From: Poronia punctata
Taxonomy: Eukaryota > Ascomycota > Sordariomycetes > Xylariales > Xylariaceae
Direction of reading: 5' to 3'
DNA length: 41,817 nucleotides
Assembly (NCBI GenBank): GCA_022579005.1
Contig: MU401737.1
Span: forward strand, 1-41,817
The position numbers and the translations under genes were made by a program. Shown here in pieces: positions 12,201 through 22,215 of this stretch (its first letter is position 1; every line of letters starts with the position of its first letter). Under the pieces are notes generated by a model. The model did no database searches. It was not told the origin of the DNA and saw only the letters and a program-made list of their open reading frames with translations.

Positions 12201-14912
12201 AAACAAGCTTTTTATTAACTTTATAAAAAAGTTTTTAATAAAAAGCTTAAAAAACTTAATATTTTTAATAATTATTATTAATAAGCTAAGCAAAAATATT
12301 ATACTTAAAGTAATATATATAATAAATATAAAAGTTTATACTAAGCACTTTATAATAAACTATTAATAATTTTATAGCTTTTTAGTAGCTATTATTAATA
12401 ATTAAAAGTTTAATTAAATAAATAAGTTTTAAACTAAACTTTACTTATTAATAAGTATTAAGTAGCGCTTATTTACTATATACTATTTAAAAATAAATAA
12501 AGCTATAAAAAAGCTAATTAAAAAGTATTAGCATACTTTTAAGCTTTTATTATATATATATAATATAATTAAGCTAAGTTATTACTAAGCACAATACTTA
12601 TAATTAATAATTATAATATTATTATTATTAGCTTAAGCTTTTTTTTTATAATTTATAAGTACTATATTAATATAATATTGCTAGTTTATTTTAACGCATT
12701 GCTTATAAAAAACTTATAAGTACGCGCTAAGCATTTTATATAAAAGCTTTAAAAAAATATAAATTTTACTTAGTTAGTAATAGCTATAATATAGCAGCGT
12801 ATAAAAAAATTAGCTAATTAATATTAAAAGCTAATAAAAACTTTTTATATAAAATAAGTAATATAGCTTTTATTAAAAAATATAACTACTTTATAACTTT
12901 TATAAAAACTAGCTTAGCTATATACTAAATATATAATTATAAAAGTTATAAGCTTTTAAATAATAAAGTTAAATACTTTATAAAGCATTTATAATAAGTT
13001 TTATATAAAGCTTATATATAGTATAAATAATAATCTTTTTTTTTTAAATATAAAATAATACTTAGCTACTTTTACTATTATAAAGTATTAATAAAGCAAA
13101 AAATAAATAAAAAATAAAATTAATTTTTTATACTTTTTAAATAAAAAGTAGCTTATAAGCATAGTAGCAACTGTTTATAAAGTAAAAAAAATATACTTTT
13201 TTTATTAAAAAAACTTTAAACAACTTTTTAAAAACTATAGCGCTAAATAAGTTTAAAAAACGTTATAAAAATATAATAAAAAATAATAAGCTTAGTACTA
13301 TATTACTTAAGTTATGCTTATAAAAAAATTAAAAAGCGCAAGCTTTAGCTTATAAGCTAACTATAAGCAATATTTAGTTAGTAATAACTTTTTTATTTTT
13401 ATTTTTTACTTTTTTTTTATTTTGTTTTTTATATTATATAAGTAACTTTTAAGCGTTTTATATAATATACTTAACTTTAAACTAAACTATTTTTTTTTTT
13501 TTACTAGTATATAAGCATATATAAAATAGCTTAAGCATTTTTTTTATAATATAAATAAAAGTAGTAGCTAAGCTGCTTATAATTTTATTAATAAATGTTT
13601 TAATTAAGTAAAAAAAGTTTATAAGCTTAAACTAAAATAAAGTTAGCGCTTATAAGTAATATATAATATATAAAAAAAATATTTATATAGCAATATTTTT
13701 TAACTTTAATATAAGTAGTATTAATAAGCGCACTAGTAATAGCTAAGCAAACTAAAGTAGTTAATATTTAGTATAATAATAAGTAGCGTATAAAAAGCTA
13801 AAAAAAAGCTAAAAAGCTACTTATAGCTATTTTAAAGTTATTATAAAGTTAAGTAATAAAAAAACGCGCTACTAGTAATTTTTTAAGCTATAATAAACGC
13901 TTATAAAAAAGTTAAAATAAGCTTTAAAAAAGCTTATATACTATTTATTAAAATTATTACTATTATTTATAGCAGCTATTATTTTAACATAAAATTAAAA
14001 AATAAGTAGCTACTTATTATTTAAAAGCTATTTATAAGTTAATTATATATTACTTTTAAAAATTAGTACTTATATTATTATAAGTTTTAAAATAGCTATT
14101 ATAACGTAAGTAGCGCAAAGGTTAAAAGTTTTTTAAAGTTAGCTTAAAATAAGTATAAAATAAGCTTATAAAAAACTTATTAGTATAATAATAATAAAAT
14201 AGGTAAAAGTAGTTTATAGTAGCATAATAAATATAGCGTATATAAAGCAGCTTATAAGTTTTTTTAAGCTAAATTATAAGCATTACTTAACGTTTAAAGC
14301 TTTTATTATTTATTTAACTATTTACTAAGCGCTTAAAAGCTAAAACGCTTATAAGCAATAAAAATAATATTAAGCTAATTATAAGCAATATATAAAGTAT
14401 ATAAAAATAATATTAAAAAATTATAAATATTAACTTTTAATATAGTTAATATGCTACTTATAAATAATATATACGCTTTATACTTTATAGCACTTATTTA
14501 GCGCGCTTATAAGCAAAGCATTGTTAATTAGCAGCTTAAGCGCTAAAGCACTTAGTTTAATACTATAGCACTATATATAGGTTTTTTATATAAAGCATAT
14601 ATAAATAAGTAAAGGTTATAAAGAGGTGAAAAAAAGTTAAATTAAAAAAAAACAAAAATTAAAATTTACTTACTTCCTTTATAATTAAATTTAAAAAAAA
14701 AAAAAAAAAAGGACTTAGTAAAAAAAAGCTTTTTTATATTTAAAATAAATAAGTTTTACTTTTAGCTAAATAACTATGCTAGTGCTTATATAAATATTAT
14801 TTTATTAGGTTTAATAAATAAGTAACTGCTTTTTTTTTATAAGTACTATAAAGCAACTGCTATTTTTTTAAAAAAAAACTTTTTTAGCTAAAGCAATTAA
14901 AAAAAAATCTTA

Positions 14913-15140
14913 TATTATAAGCTAAAAGCCTATATAGTTATTATACTAGTACTTTAGCTAGTACTTTATACTACGCTTATAAGCTACGTATAAGGTGCTT
15001 AAATAAAATAATAAGTTAGCTATATAGTTATGCGCAAGTAGTGCGCATATATTTTTAAATTTTCTATTTTCTTTTTAGTTAAAAAATAAACTTTACTTAA
15101 ACTATACTAATAAGTCCAATGTTACTATAGCCTTATTATA
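14913..15140 (+). repeat. 3' LTR of gypsy-like element 1
   Basis: Direct repeat of 8164-8390 with mostly transition differences. It starts with tattataagcta, directly after an A-rich stretch that may be the old polypurine tract. It ends at cttattata, followed by atata, the same 5 bp that precede the left copy. Confidence 0.8.
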
Positions 15141-16693
15141 ATATACTAGCTACGCTAATCTTAGCACTGTTTTGTACTTTTTACTTTACTAGATATAGTT
15201 AAGATAATTTATTAGAAATATTAAGCTATTTTTATTTTATATAGTATATAAAATTAAAAGCAAAATAACCTAGCTTTATAAAAAATTATACCTAGTAGTT
15301 TAAAGCTATAATAACTATAAAAAATAGTTTTATATTAAGCTTTTACTATTTAATAAATAAGTTAATAAGTTATACTTATACTTGCTTTGTTTTTAGTTTA
15401 AAACAATAACGTTTATAATAAGCTAAAAAAAATATTATATAAGCATATATATAATTAAAAATTACTTTTTCTATATTATATATATATATTTACTTATTAA
15501 ACCTAAGAAAAGTACTTTAAAAGTACTATTTTTTAGTTATTTTACTTTTTTTATAGTTTAGCTAAATTTAGTTTATATTAGCTTTAAACTTATTATAAGC
15601 ATTATTAAAATTAATTTAATATAATAACTTTAACTTATAACTTTTGCTTACTATTTATAAATAGCAAAGGTAATAAATTTAGCATTATTATAATATAAAT
15701 AAATAATACTTTTTTATTTGCTATACTAGCGTTTTTACTTAAAGAAAAAGCAAACTTATTAAAGCTAAATTTAAAGTAAAACTAAAGCAATTCTTTTAAT
15801 AAAAAATAAGCAATTAAGTTTAATAAAGTAAAAGGTACCTTTTAAAATAGCAAAGTAATTTTAATATAAAAAAGTTAAATAAAAGATTTAATTAAAATTA
15901 ACTTTATTTTAATTAATACTTTTTAGCTATATGTTAGCTAAAAAGCACGTAGTATATATATTAGCAATATTTATTAACTTAAAGCTATATTTAATTTATT
16001 AATAGCTATATAAGTTACTAAACTTATAAAAAATAATATTTAAGGGTTAAATAAGCAAATTAACTAGCAAATTAAAAGCAAGCACTATAAATTAACTTAT
16101 ATACTTTTAAATTTAATAAAAGCAAAGCTCTTTATTTTTACTAATAAATTATTTGTTAACAACATTAATTTAAGTTTATAAATTAGTTTTATTTTTATTT
16201 TTATTACTAAATTAATTATAAACTATAAATAAGATAAATATAAAATTACTAGCAATATTATTTATTAAAACTTAAATAAATATAATTACATTACTTAATT
16301 TATTTTTACTAGTAAACTATATAGCATAATTAACAAAGTTAATAGTACTATTACTTTATATACTACTTTGTACTTAATTCTTTTAGTACTTTATATTAAT
16401 TTTAAGTTGCTTTACTAATGCTTTATAAAGCTTAAAAGTACGTATAAAAAATGCTTTATAATTAATATAATATTGCTATAAAAATTTTATAAGCATAAAA
16501 ATATTATAAACGTACGTTAAATTAATAAAAAAAATAACTTTATAAATTTGTTTATAAAAGAAACTTTTAACTAGGCACTTAAGTGTTTTATTATAATAAA
16601 TAGAATATAAATTAAAATTAAAGCAATAGTAAATTGCTTATAAATTAAAAGTAAAAGGATAAAAAAATAATAATATAGTTAAAAAATAGCAAG
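15141..16693. other. AT-rich decayed sequence, unresolved
   Basis: No gene is visible. The first few hundred bases keep more C and G than the element to the left, which would fit older flanking sequence outside the inserted retrotransposon. No protein block could be recognised in any frame. Confidence 0.55.
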
Positions 16694-17072
16694 TATTAAA
16701 ATCCCTTTTAATACTTTTCACCTTATTAACTATATTAATAAATTTATATTAATATAAATTTATATTGTTTTAAAATAAAGTAAATACTAAATAAAGTAAA
16801 GTATATATTATTTAGTTATAAGTATATACTTAGTATATACTTAGTTTATAACTAATATATAAAAAGTATACGTTTTTTATATATTAAATTTATAGTAAGT
16901 TTATATTTTTTTTATATTGCTAATAAGTATAAAATAACTTTTATACCTTTATAGCTTTATAAAGTTGCTAAAAGTAGTCTTTATAACTTTTTTTCTTCTT
17001 TAATTAATTAAGTTAATATAGTATTATTAATAATAACGTGTTATAATTATATTTACCTTAGCTAAACTAATA
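16694..17072 (+). repeat. LTR-like direct repeat, copy 1
   Basis: This unit aligns with 40019-40404 in the same orientation. Shared blocks include ttaaaatcccttttaatac at the start, the run aaaagtayacgttttttata in the middle, and ttataattatatttac followed by ctaaactaata at the end. The start reads tattaaaatccc here and tgttaaaatccc in the other copy. The end actaata would be actaaca before C-to-T change, so TGTTA...TAACA ends are plausible. Flanking 5-bp sequences (gcaag and gctat) do not match, so it is not a clean solo LTR. No internal coding sequence could be assigned to it. Confidence 0.55.
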
Positions 17073-17461
17073 GCTATACTTATTTAATCTATATATAAAA
17101 GAACTTATTTTAAGCTTTTTATAATATATTATATTAATAAAAAAGTAAATATTAAAATAAAAGTAATTATATTTTATTAAGTTAGCATTATTTTTATATG
17201 TTTTTATTTAATATTTTTAAGCTAATATATATATATATATATAAATAAAAAATAAAAAATAAATTATAAAAATATTTATTTTAAATAATAATATTTTATT
17301 AAGTTATTATTATTTATTAAAGTAAATCTATTATACTTTTATATAAATTTAATTTTATTATAAATTAAGTATATTTATTAATATATTAATATTACTATTT
17401 TTTTAACTTAAACTAGTTTTATTTAAAACAATAAATAAAAAACTATATATAAGCTACGTAT
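17073..17461. other. AT-rich tail before the gene island
   Basis: AT-rich sequence with a short (AT)n run near 17226-17244 and no gene. It ends abruptly at about 17462, where composition changes within a few tens of bases to that of ordinary fungal single-copy DNA. Confidence 0.6.
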
Positions 17462-18691
17462 AGGGTAAGTTACCTCAAAATTTTAAGATTGGGTTTTTTG
17501 CACAGAGAAAATTTTCTTTTAAGGTACCGACCCACCTTTAGATATATGCCAAGGGACTTACCAAACTGGGGAATATACAGGTTGGAAGGGGAATTGACAG
17601 CTTGTCACATTCCTCTATTATCTATTGGTTCCTCTTGGACCGCAGACTCGGAAGCTTCGGGTGATGATGGATACCCTCCCTTGTCACGACCCCTCGTCCT
17701 ACTGATATACTAATTCAATACATTCTGAGAGGTACCGTTGTACAGTGAAGTCTGTTGGTTTAGAGATTCGGTCAAACACTGTGTGTATAACCTGATGGTC
17801 AGAATCTTCCCCGACAGCTTTTCTGAGGGTGTTTGGCTTGCTTGGGTACGCTTCCACCGTGCCGCGCAACGCCTTGAAGCCCTTTACGGGGATGTTCCTG
17901 AGCTTCCTTTGAGGCGCTGATCAATCACGAGAAAATAATCATGTCCCTTGGCGATGTGGGGCTCTGTGCCTCGGTGGCCCACCACGATCCAAGCTATCCG
18001 ACCTACCTACCGCTGTACCTAACCTTAACCAAGTCTAAAAGGTTGAAGCCTCGCGCGCCAAAAGCCGACCGGCAGCGCCGGCATACGGAAATACTATTGT
18101 AGGTACCGGTGGTATCGTAGGAAAACCGCCCGATGCCTATCACAGATATATGCTTCTCCCTCCCCTGTCTTGCCTTTTACATCATTTATTAAGACGGTAT
18201 ATGTGGAGGGCCGACCCTCCCGCTTCCCTCCATCGCAATGCTCTTTTTCCCTCTTTGCTTCGTCTAACAGCATACCACTCAAGTATTACCGCAACCTAAT
18301 TCTACTCGCAACTAACCTAATATACTCGTGCAACATTAATAAATCGCCAATGGCCTAGCAGCTACGGCAACACTCGTTATTGAGTACGGAAATATCGGGC
18401 CAGAATAATAAGGCCGCCCTTGTTGCTACATTTCGTTTCGTGGCTCCACGTTTTTGACAGTGTAGTCAAGCAGCCTTGGTGGAGAGTCTACATCTCATTT
18501 CAGAAGGACGCCGGATGTGATTGCTTTTTACCGTGGCAAGCCCAGACACACGGTGACCGGGATCGAAGATCGGTGTGACTGTCCGAATCAACCCCTGTCG
18601 CTTAGAAAAGGAATAAGGAGGACCGGGCGGACGAAGAGGTGGTGCTTAGGGATATTAGGTGACGAGAACCCGCGCGCTTGGTAGCAACATA
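17462..18691. other. Balanced-composition intergenic region, no convincing gene
   Basis: Base composition is normal, but only short frames exist. The longer ones begin with TTG rather than ATG (for example 17489-17713 and 17738-17920), and none resembles a known family. A minus-strand frame at about 17708-17928 is open for some 70 codons but has no good start. An ATG frame from 17941 runs 54 codons without recognisable features. The last 200 bases, purine-rich just before 18692, are probably the 5' untranslated region and promoter of the YTP1-family gene. A degenerate gene fragment at 17.5-17.93 kb is possible but not demonstrable by eye. Confidence 0.5.
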
Positions 18692-20818
18692 ATGCGATCG
18701 GCCGCTATATCCGCGCTCAAGTTGGTAGCCTTGTTAGCTGTCGCAGGCGCTCTCCCAAGGGTGCTTGCCCATGGTGACGACCAAGAAGGCTCGATGGACA
18801 TGGGCGGTCACGGAGCGTCCGACGCGCATGATTCCAAGCCTGATATGGAGTCTTACCCTCCCACATACTTCACGCATCCGGAGCATGTCACCGCCATCTA
18901 TGTACACATCGCGCTCATGGTTGGCGGTTGGGTCTTCATATTACCCACAGGTAAGTGAACTTGCGTGGGTGCTCGAGGATGAGAAGCCGCTGCTGACGAG
19001 ATACGTGTAGCCGTTATGCTGTCGATCGCGCGATCTAGATTTACACTTGCCATCCAGTTTCTATTCCTCCTTACGAACGCTATCGGGGTTTTCGTAGGCA
19101 TCGGCTATAATGCGAACACCCCCGACTTATACCCGAACAACGCGCACCATAAGCTTGGCTGGATCGTAACGTGGGTCGTAGCCGCCCAGGTCTTAGTCGG
19201 TCTCGTGGGTCGCGTGGCCGGCATCGTGGATAGCTCAGTCCATGCCGGCCACAGTGAAGAGGAGGCGCAATCTTTCATACCCGTTTCAACAGAAGCCGTG
19301 GCCGAACACCACCGTATGAACCAGCAGCTTTTCTCATCTCCATATCGGGGATCCGACGATAGTGGTCATGGCACGGAGCGGAACACCGAGTCTCTCCGGA
19401 GCAACTCACTCTCCACCATGGTGGACCTAGAATCTCCGACACGACTAAGCGATCGCCGAGCGCAGTACCAAGACGAAGAGGACCTGCTGTTTAAATCGGC
19501 CCAGATAGGTTCTCGAGGCAAGACACAATCGGCCCTAATCAAGATCGCGGGGGGGATATCCGCACGGGCTTGGCGAATGATCATGTTCGGCTACGGACTA
19601 GTAGATCGCACAATTCTACTCCTGGGGTATATCACGCTCTGCACCGGGATTATAACCTATGCCCGATTCTTTGTAAGTAGACATATTGGACATTATTATT
19701 CCTGTCTCCTCTGACTTGTCCTCTCAGGAGGGGCACGAGGTCTTCAGTGGCCTGGCGCACTGGATTAAGGGTGGCGTCTTTTTCTGGTATGGTATTTTGA
19801 CCTTGGGCCGATGGTCTGGGAGCTTCGGAGAACTCGGCTGGGTGAGTTGGACTTGCGCTCCAGATTTCATGTTGAAGTAGGTGGTGGGCAAGCTGACGTA
19901 GACGCAGGCGTGGAATGTCCGCCCTAAGCAGGGTTCACAGCAATGGAGGCCGACAGCCGAATTTGTCGAGGGAGCGTTGATATTTACGTATGGCGCGACG
20001 AACATCTTCCTCGAGCACCTCGGCAGCACAGACAACTCATTCAGCGCTGAGGACTTGGAGCATGTCTCCATTACTGTCCTCTTTATCGGTGGCGGTCTGG
20101 TAAGTGGTGATGCTGTACGAAGGATCTGCTACTGCTGACGGGAGCATAGTTGGCCATGCTCGTTGAATCCACTCGCATCCGCGACTTGCTAAACACGACG
20201 ACGGTGGAAGCCGCGTGGCCCCGCCCGGGCCACACATATGACGACGAGGAACACGCCGCGCTCGCGGTTCCCGAGCAGTACGAGTTCTCTATCAATCCGA
20301 TCCCGTCCCTTGTGATTCTCCTACTTGGCATTATGATGAGCTCGCACACACAGCAGTCCATGGTTTCAAGCATGGTCCACAAGCAATGGGGTAACCTGTT
20401 GACGGGTGCGTCTTTCGCTCGTGGCTTCACGTATGTGTTGTTGTATTTGAAGCCCCCTCGGTCTGTCCTCCCCTCGCGGCCTCCCACAGAGCTACTGACG
20501 GCGTTTGGTCTCATCGCCGGCGGCATCATCTTCATGGCGAGTGTAAGTGTACCCTCGTCTCACCATGTGATTTGGATGGTCCAAGCTAACGGGTAACTCC
20601 AGAGTGGCGACACGATCAAGGGTATGATCCACTACGATCTGGACGCCATGTTCTTTTATACGGTGACGATGGGCTTCGTCGGCCTTCTGATGGCGTGGAT
20701 TGTCCTACTTCTTGCGCTAAAGGGATGGGCAGTCCGAAGCGAACGACAACATCTCTCGACGACGTCGAAGCTACACCCGAGAGACCAACCCTGCTGGACA
20801 GAAATCCAGGGCGAATGA
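18692..20818 (+). CDS. YTP1-family membrane protein (DUF2427 plus Ytp1 domain), six exons
   Basis: Predicted 611-residue multi-pass membrane protein of the fungal YTP1 family, whose biochemical role is unknown. Exons are 18692-18950, 19011-19672, 19728-19841, 19908-20099, 20150-20542 and 20603-20818; the five introns are 50-66 nt with GTRAGT donors. The start is the first ATG of the frame. Residues 1-26 look like a signal peptide ending RVLA. A His/Met/Asp-rich segment follows (28-55, with SMDMGGHG). Several hydrophobic helices with His residues (about 62-158) fit the cytochrome b561-like DUF2427 region. A polar linker spans 160-270. Helices from about 280 onward form the Ytp1 domain, including the conserved-looking GIMMSSHTQQSMVSSMVHKQ block and SRPPTELLTAFGLIAGGIIF. 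The frame is intact across all joins and length is normal for the family. Exon 6 could begin at 20605 instead if the next AG were used, but that breaks the frame. Confidence 0.9.
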
Positions 20819-21417
20819 GGACTAGCCGTAGGATCTGTACATACAGCCTTTCATGGGCGCGGCGGCTTTGGGGTTGGTATGCACAGAGAGAAGGCAGGTT
20901 CGCGCATGATGCTTTTCTGCGCCTGTACGAGGAGAGAGGTTTGGGGGCATGAACATCAGACCTATCAGATACGTGAGCGTCCCTAGAACTTTGCGCCGCC
21001 ACCTCGCTTTTCCGGTAACGTTCTGCCGACATCTAATGATACCCTTTGGAAGATGGGTTGCGCTGGTTGCGCTGTTCTGGGTAAAATGCATTGCGCTAGT
21101 ATTACAGGGTTTGGTATGAACATTCATGAGTGGTCTAAGTTGGTAGAAGACACGAGTAATGCAACGATTACAATAATTGGATTCTCAAAGTGAATTTTTT
21201 ATCCAGTACCTATTACCTAACGCATCGCCTTAACTTTATCTGACCCTAAGCTCGACGTGTGCTAGCAGGAGGTAGTAGGCAGACACAGAGGAGCAGTCGA
21301 TTGTTTACCGTCGTGCAAAGCAAGCCCTTTATCAGGCTGGATGCAGGCATATGACTTGCCTACCATGCGCTTGTTAAGTACGTGTTTGCCGGTCGGAAGT
21401 CCTTTTATGAGTCCTAA
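20819..21417. other. 3' flank of the YTP1-family gene and intergenic DNA
   Basis: Normal composition with no ATG-led frame that looks coding; the open stretches on either strand near 20.8-21.1 kb have no family resemblance. The first 100-300 bases are probably the 3' untranslated region. A short A/T-rich stretch lies around 21170-21240. The final part would be upstream sequence for the small frame at 21450. Confidence 0.5.
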
Positions 21418-21426
21418 TATAAATAA
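21418..21426 (+). promoter_or_regulatory. TATA-like box
   Basis: The sequence tataaataa lies 24 bases before the ATG at 21450, in otherwise balanced DNA. It is a good TATA match. The short distance would place transcription start at or beyond that ATG, so its link to the small frame is uncertain. Confidence 0.35.
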
Positions 21427-21449
21427 CTCCTCTACCAACCGCCCCTGAC

Positions 21450-21722
21450 ATGAAACTGTTCACCTCCTGCGCCTGTCTTCTGCTACTAATGGGAGTCCAA
21501 GGGGCCTCTATTAATACACGGCCACCTAGTATAGGAGGCTTCGAAGAGTATGGACTACTTCGTCGCCGGTGCGGCTCATCGAGAGGGTCGCTACTCACCG
21601 CGATGGCCATCTTCTCAGTCCTTCCCATCCTTGGCAGGGTTGTACGCCTCCAAAATCCTCATCTGATGAGCAGCCGAGAACATCGATGTGCCCTGGCGCA
21701 AAGACTTGACAAGCATAGGTAG
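21450..21722 (+). CDS. Possible small secreted protein (90 residues), unrecognised
   Basis: An ATG frame of 90 codons. The first 18-19 residues (MKLFTSCACLLLLMGVQGA) have the shape of a eukaryotic signal peptide: a Lys after Met, a hydrophobic core and a small-residue cleavage site. The rest (about 71 residues) resembles no family I know, is Arg-rich and has only one Cys near its middle (RRRCGSS). The last 36 codons (21615-21722) are antisense to the conserved end of the Rsa3-like gene, so that part is probably not under coding selection. It may be a truncated secreted-protein gene, a first exon spliced elsewhere, or a chance frame. Confidence 0.3.
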   Translation: MKLFTSCACLLLLMGVQGASINTRPPSIGGFEEYGLLRRRCGSSRGSLLTAMAIFSVLPILGRVVRLQNPHLMSSREHRCALAQRLDKHR

Positions 21723-21848
21723 AGCGTCGCGTTTGAAGTCGTCGGCGCTGCGAATCTTGTCTAGGTCCTCAGCAAACTCACTGGTCGACTGCTGTAGATA
21801 ATAGGACGTGAACACATCTCTAGTTGCCTGGTCGTCCTCTCCAACCAT
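21615..21848 (-). CDS. Rsa3-like ribosome assembly protein, domain-only (77 residues)
   Basis: The product matches the C-terminal domain of ribosome assembly protein 3 (Rsa3), a nucleolar factor of 60S subunit maturation. Visible conserved blocks are SYYLQQSTSEFAEDLDKIR (about residues 15-33), DFKRDALPMLVKSLRQGTSMF (split about 37-57) and a short tail ending at a TGA on the 21615 side. Fungal Rsa3 proteins normally carry a long acidic and basic low-complexity N-terminal region, which is missing here. The ATG at 21846-21848 is the only one in the frame. The frame is open a further 28 codons upstream without ATG, and a pyrimidine-rich stretch plus CAG near 21897 looks like a splice acceptor. 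An upstream exon may therefore be lost or hidden. The gene is either a truncated paralogue or a gene whose 5' part lies in the decaying flank. Confidence 0.6.
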   Translation of the reverse strand: MVGEDDQATRDVFTSYYLQQSTSEFAEDLDKIRSADDFKRDALPMLVKSLRQGTSMFSAAHQMRILEAYNPAKDGKD

Positions 21849-22120
21849 CTTGTAGATATGTCCTATACTGAGCGATCTGATACAGGGATTTAACACTGCG
21901 ACAGGAAGACAGGACAGGGATGGAATAATTTAGGTGTCAGGGCGTCGAGGTTCCTTGACTGAGGGGAACAATAAGTACACAAAGTATATAGTAAGTAACC
22001 GTGTTTCTTTGGTGGTTTGAAAGGCCTGTTATTTAAGCAGATTGGTAGGTGTAGTTAAATGTTAAAACATAGCAACCGGCAGAAAAACGTATAATTAATT
22101 GCATTATATATAAAGAATGA
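21849..22120. other. Upstream flank of the Rsa3-like gene, right edge of island 1
   Basis: On the minus strand this holds a candidate splice acceptor (pyrimidine tract then CAG, about 21897-21925). It then shades into AT-rich DNA from about 22080. No upstream exon with an ATG could be read. Confidence 0.4.
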
Positions 22121-22127
22121 TTTTTTT

Positions 22128-22215
22128 TAATACTAGGGGGCCCACCCTTGGTAGGCCCTGTCTGTCCCTTTGCTGCGATCAAGGGGTGTTAAAACCTGAG
22201 AAAACGCTAATATTA
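22128..22215. other. Short GC-richer patch with imperfect inverted arms inside AT-rich DNA
   Basis: A block of about 80 bases (from tactaggggg to aaaacctgag) keeps normal composition while both sides are strongly AT-rich. It contains ccacccttggt and, 30 bases on, atcaaggggtgtt, which are imperfect inverse complements. No coding sense is visible. It may be a remnant of island 1 or the end of a DNA transposon. Confidence 0.35.

Larger units (their letters stand above)
8164..15140 (+). mobile_element. RIP-killed Ty3/gypsy-like LTR retrotransposon
   Basis: Two direct repeats of about 228 bp (8164-8390 and 14913-15140) bound a 6.5-kb interior, a normal size for a fungal gypsy element. Both repeats begin with tattataagcta and end with cttattata, consistent with ancestral TG...CA ends changed to TA...TA. 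The 5 bp on each outer side read atata, a possible target-site duplication but weak in such AT-rich DNA. The interior holds, in order on the plus strand, reverse transcriptase, RNase H and integrase remnants, the gypsy order. A run of A residues just before the right repeat (about 14899-14907) could be the polypurine tract. Stops in every frame show it is inactive. Confidence 0.85.

Noticed and set aside
18765..19010. Plus-strand frame overlapping exon 1 of the YTP1-family gene
   Set aside because: It is an alternate frame running through intron 1, with no family match.
20083..20535. 150-codon minus-strand frame
   Set aside because: It is the antisense shadow of exons 4-6 of the YTP1-family gene, whose splice sites and family match are clear.
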